DNA of 64,000 nucleotides from Maribacter sp. ACAM166 (GTDB lineage Bacteria; Bacteroidota; Bacteroidia; Flavobacteriales; Flavobacteriaceae). Where the stretch lies: the NCBI RefSeq assembly GCF_005771495.1, contig NZ_VAUW01000002.1, positions 124,001-188,000 on the forward strand, read 5' to 3'. Numbering within the stretch: the stretch's first letter is position 1; each line of letters starts with the position of its first letter. This document shows positions 63,140-64,000 of the stretch, in pieces. The notes beneath the pieces were generated by a model. It made no database searches. It saw only the letters and a program-made list of their open reading frames with translations, and was not told where the DNA came from. Position numbers and translations under genes: made by a program.

Positions 63140-64000
63140 ATGAACGATTTGAACCGCTTGGAATGAGAACCGACGAGGTATCCAACAGAAGAAAGATTTA
63201 ACATTCTATAAAAACCATCCGTTTTCAAACTTCCTCCAATACCCCTAATGAAGAGCATCGGGGAATTCTATTGATTAAATCCATTTTTAACCCTTACTAC
63301 ACTAATCCGTATGTATTTCTATTGTTGGAGTCAAGAGGATGCCACAACAATAACAACAGACAGTGTGCCAAAAGACCTCTACATGACCACAGGACAAAGA
63401 GGTAATCTTGACCTATATACCAGTTCAACCCAAGCGTACATGTTTGATAATCAATTTTCTCGATTAAATCAGAAAATCAACTAAGCTATTGCACCGCCTA
63501 CTAACAAGCCAGCTGTTTATTTATTCGACATACATACGCATGGAAACCAGACCGCTGAAAATACTAAATTCAATTCGAAAGAGGTGTATTTTATTCCACG
63601 CAATACTGTTAGAATTTCTTTGAAAAACTGACTTCTGAAAAATCAGAACTTACCATAGAAATACCACTAGAGATACGTTTTTCTGAAGAACTCAAATTTC
63701 ACGAAGATTAAGAAACCCCAATGGTTTTTAATGCACAAAGCGTTCGCACTAATTAGTGACACAATGATCTACTTTATAAAACTAATGTCAATCTTATGAG
63801 TGATCCCCATTTTTAAAGTCGATATCCTTTTACCGATTGAGATAATGGCGGAACTGTTAATGTTTATATCGCGGCTCAGAAAAAGGCGTTAATGATTATT
63901 AACGACAATACATTTATACCTTGCAACGGAAGACCAACAAACAAAAAATTACAACTAATATTGCCATGCTTGCGCATAATTAAGCGAACATACTAGCAAC
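63140..64000 (+). pseudogene. Decayed reading frame with many stops and one frameshift (runs to window edge)
   Basis: From ATG 63140 one plus-strand frame reads coding-like protein broken by TGA 63164, TAA 63209, TGA 63272 and TAA 63482. It includes MYFYCWSQEDATTITTDS, DLYMTTGQRGNLDLYTSS and AIAPPTNKPAVYLFDIHTHG. Near 63615-63625 the sense shifts frame (EKLTSEKSELTIEIPLEI) and goes on through more stops (TAA, TAG-TGA, TAA, TGA) to DNGGTVNVYIAAQKKALMIN. Neither strand has an intact long frame across these 860 bases. The family is not recognised. It is read as a decaying gene divergent from ctaB. Chance coding-likeness is possible, since no homologue could be checked. Confidence 0.45.

Noticed and set aside
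63061..63258. Minus-strand frame of 65 codons upstream of ctaB, basic C-terminus
   Set aside because: It overlaps the ctaB promoter (-33 TTG at 63076-63078) and the start of the decayed plus-strand frame, and has no recognisable domain. Probably chance.
63311..63484. Plus-strand frame of 57 codons starting MYFYCWSQED
   Set aside because: It is one segment of the decayed frame described at 63140-64000, ends at an in-frame TAA and continues in the same frame. It is not an independent gene.

Overview
The window looks like chromosomal DNA from a marine-type member of the Flavobacteriaceae (Bacteroidota). The evidence is low G+C, the Bacteroidota promoter consensus (TTG/TTTG about 17-23 bases ahead of TAnnTTTG), type IX secretion (T9SS) features (two PorP/SprF proteins, a type B sorting domain, a DUF6089/PorG-like protein), a fused HPPK-deoxynucleoside kinase, and the nadK-DUF6089-uppS-bamA-ompH gene order. 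The genus is not determined.

Layout. 1-6311 (minus): envelope-biogenesis operon CBS protein-nadK-DUF6089-uppS-bamA-ompH, with ompH cut by the window edge. 6404-8303 (plus): pdxJ, an alpha/beta hydrolase and a small YvlD-like membrane protein. 8338-11817 (plus): tig-clpP-clpX protein quality control, with strong terminators after tig and clpX. 11900-15100: small hydrolase, GH3-family ligase, DUF2797 protein. 15093-20324 (minus): operon sppA-queuosine precursor transporter-AsmA-like protein. 20397-24937: folK-dNK fusion, TrmH-type methyltransferase, mutS. 25035-25236: tRNA-Gly(GCC) and tRNA-Leu(TAA) behind one clear promoter. 25387-27331: SanA-like protein and a divergent Nramp homologue. 27349-35002 (minus): large Calx-beta/TSP3/DUF11 adhesin with T9SS type B tail, PorP/SprF partner and an OmpA/PD40 protein. 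35161-36634: fabD and a gamma-carbonic anhydrase-like protein. 36877-42253: LytTR/LytS-type two-component pair, vWFA lipoprotein, second PorP/SprF. 42377-48010: Nfu-type protein, dodecin, DUF255 thioredoxin-like protein, MscS channel, an orphan secreted protein, tsaB. 48092-57690 (minus): MacAB/TolC-like efflux locus with four FtsX-type permeases, two adaptor proteins, one ATPase and one TolC. 57800-63027 (minus): cytochrome oxidase assembly and subunit genes (ctaB, two subunit III genes, subunit IV, a Cys-less Sco-like protein, SCO, DUF420, a small CxxC membrane protein). 63140-64000: a stop-riddled, apparently decayed reading frame.

Most of the window is ordinary core genome. The least explained parts are the four-permease/one-ATPase export locus, the Cys-less Sco-like and CxxC small proteins in the oxidase cluster, the Nramp homologue without the metal-binding motifs, the KAKD-LGG repeats at the end of the AsmA protein, and the decayed gene at the right edge. 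I saw no CRISPR array, prophage, insertion sequence or new defence system.
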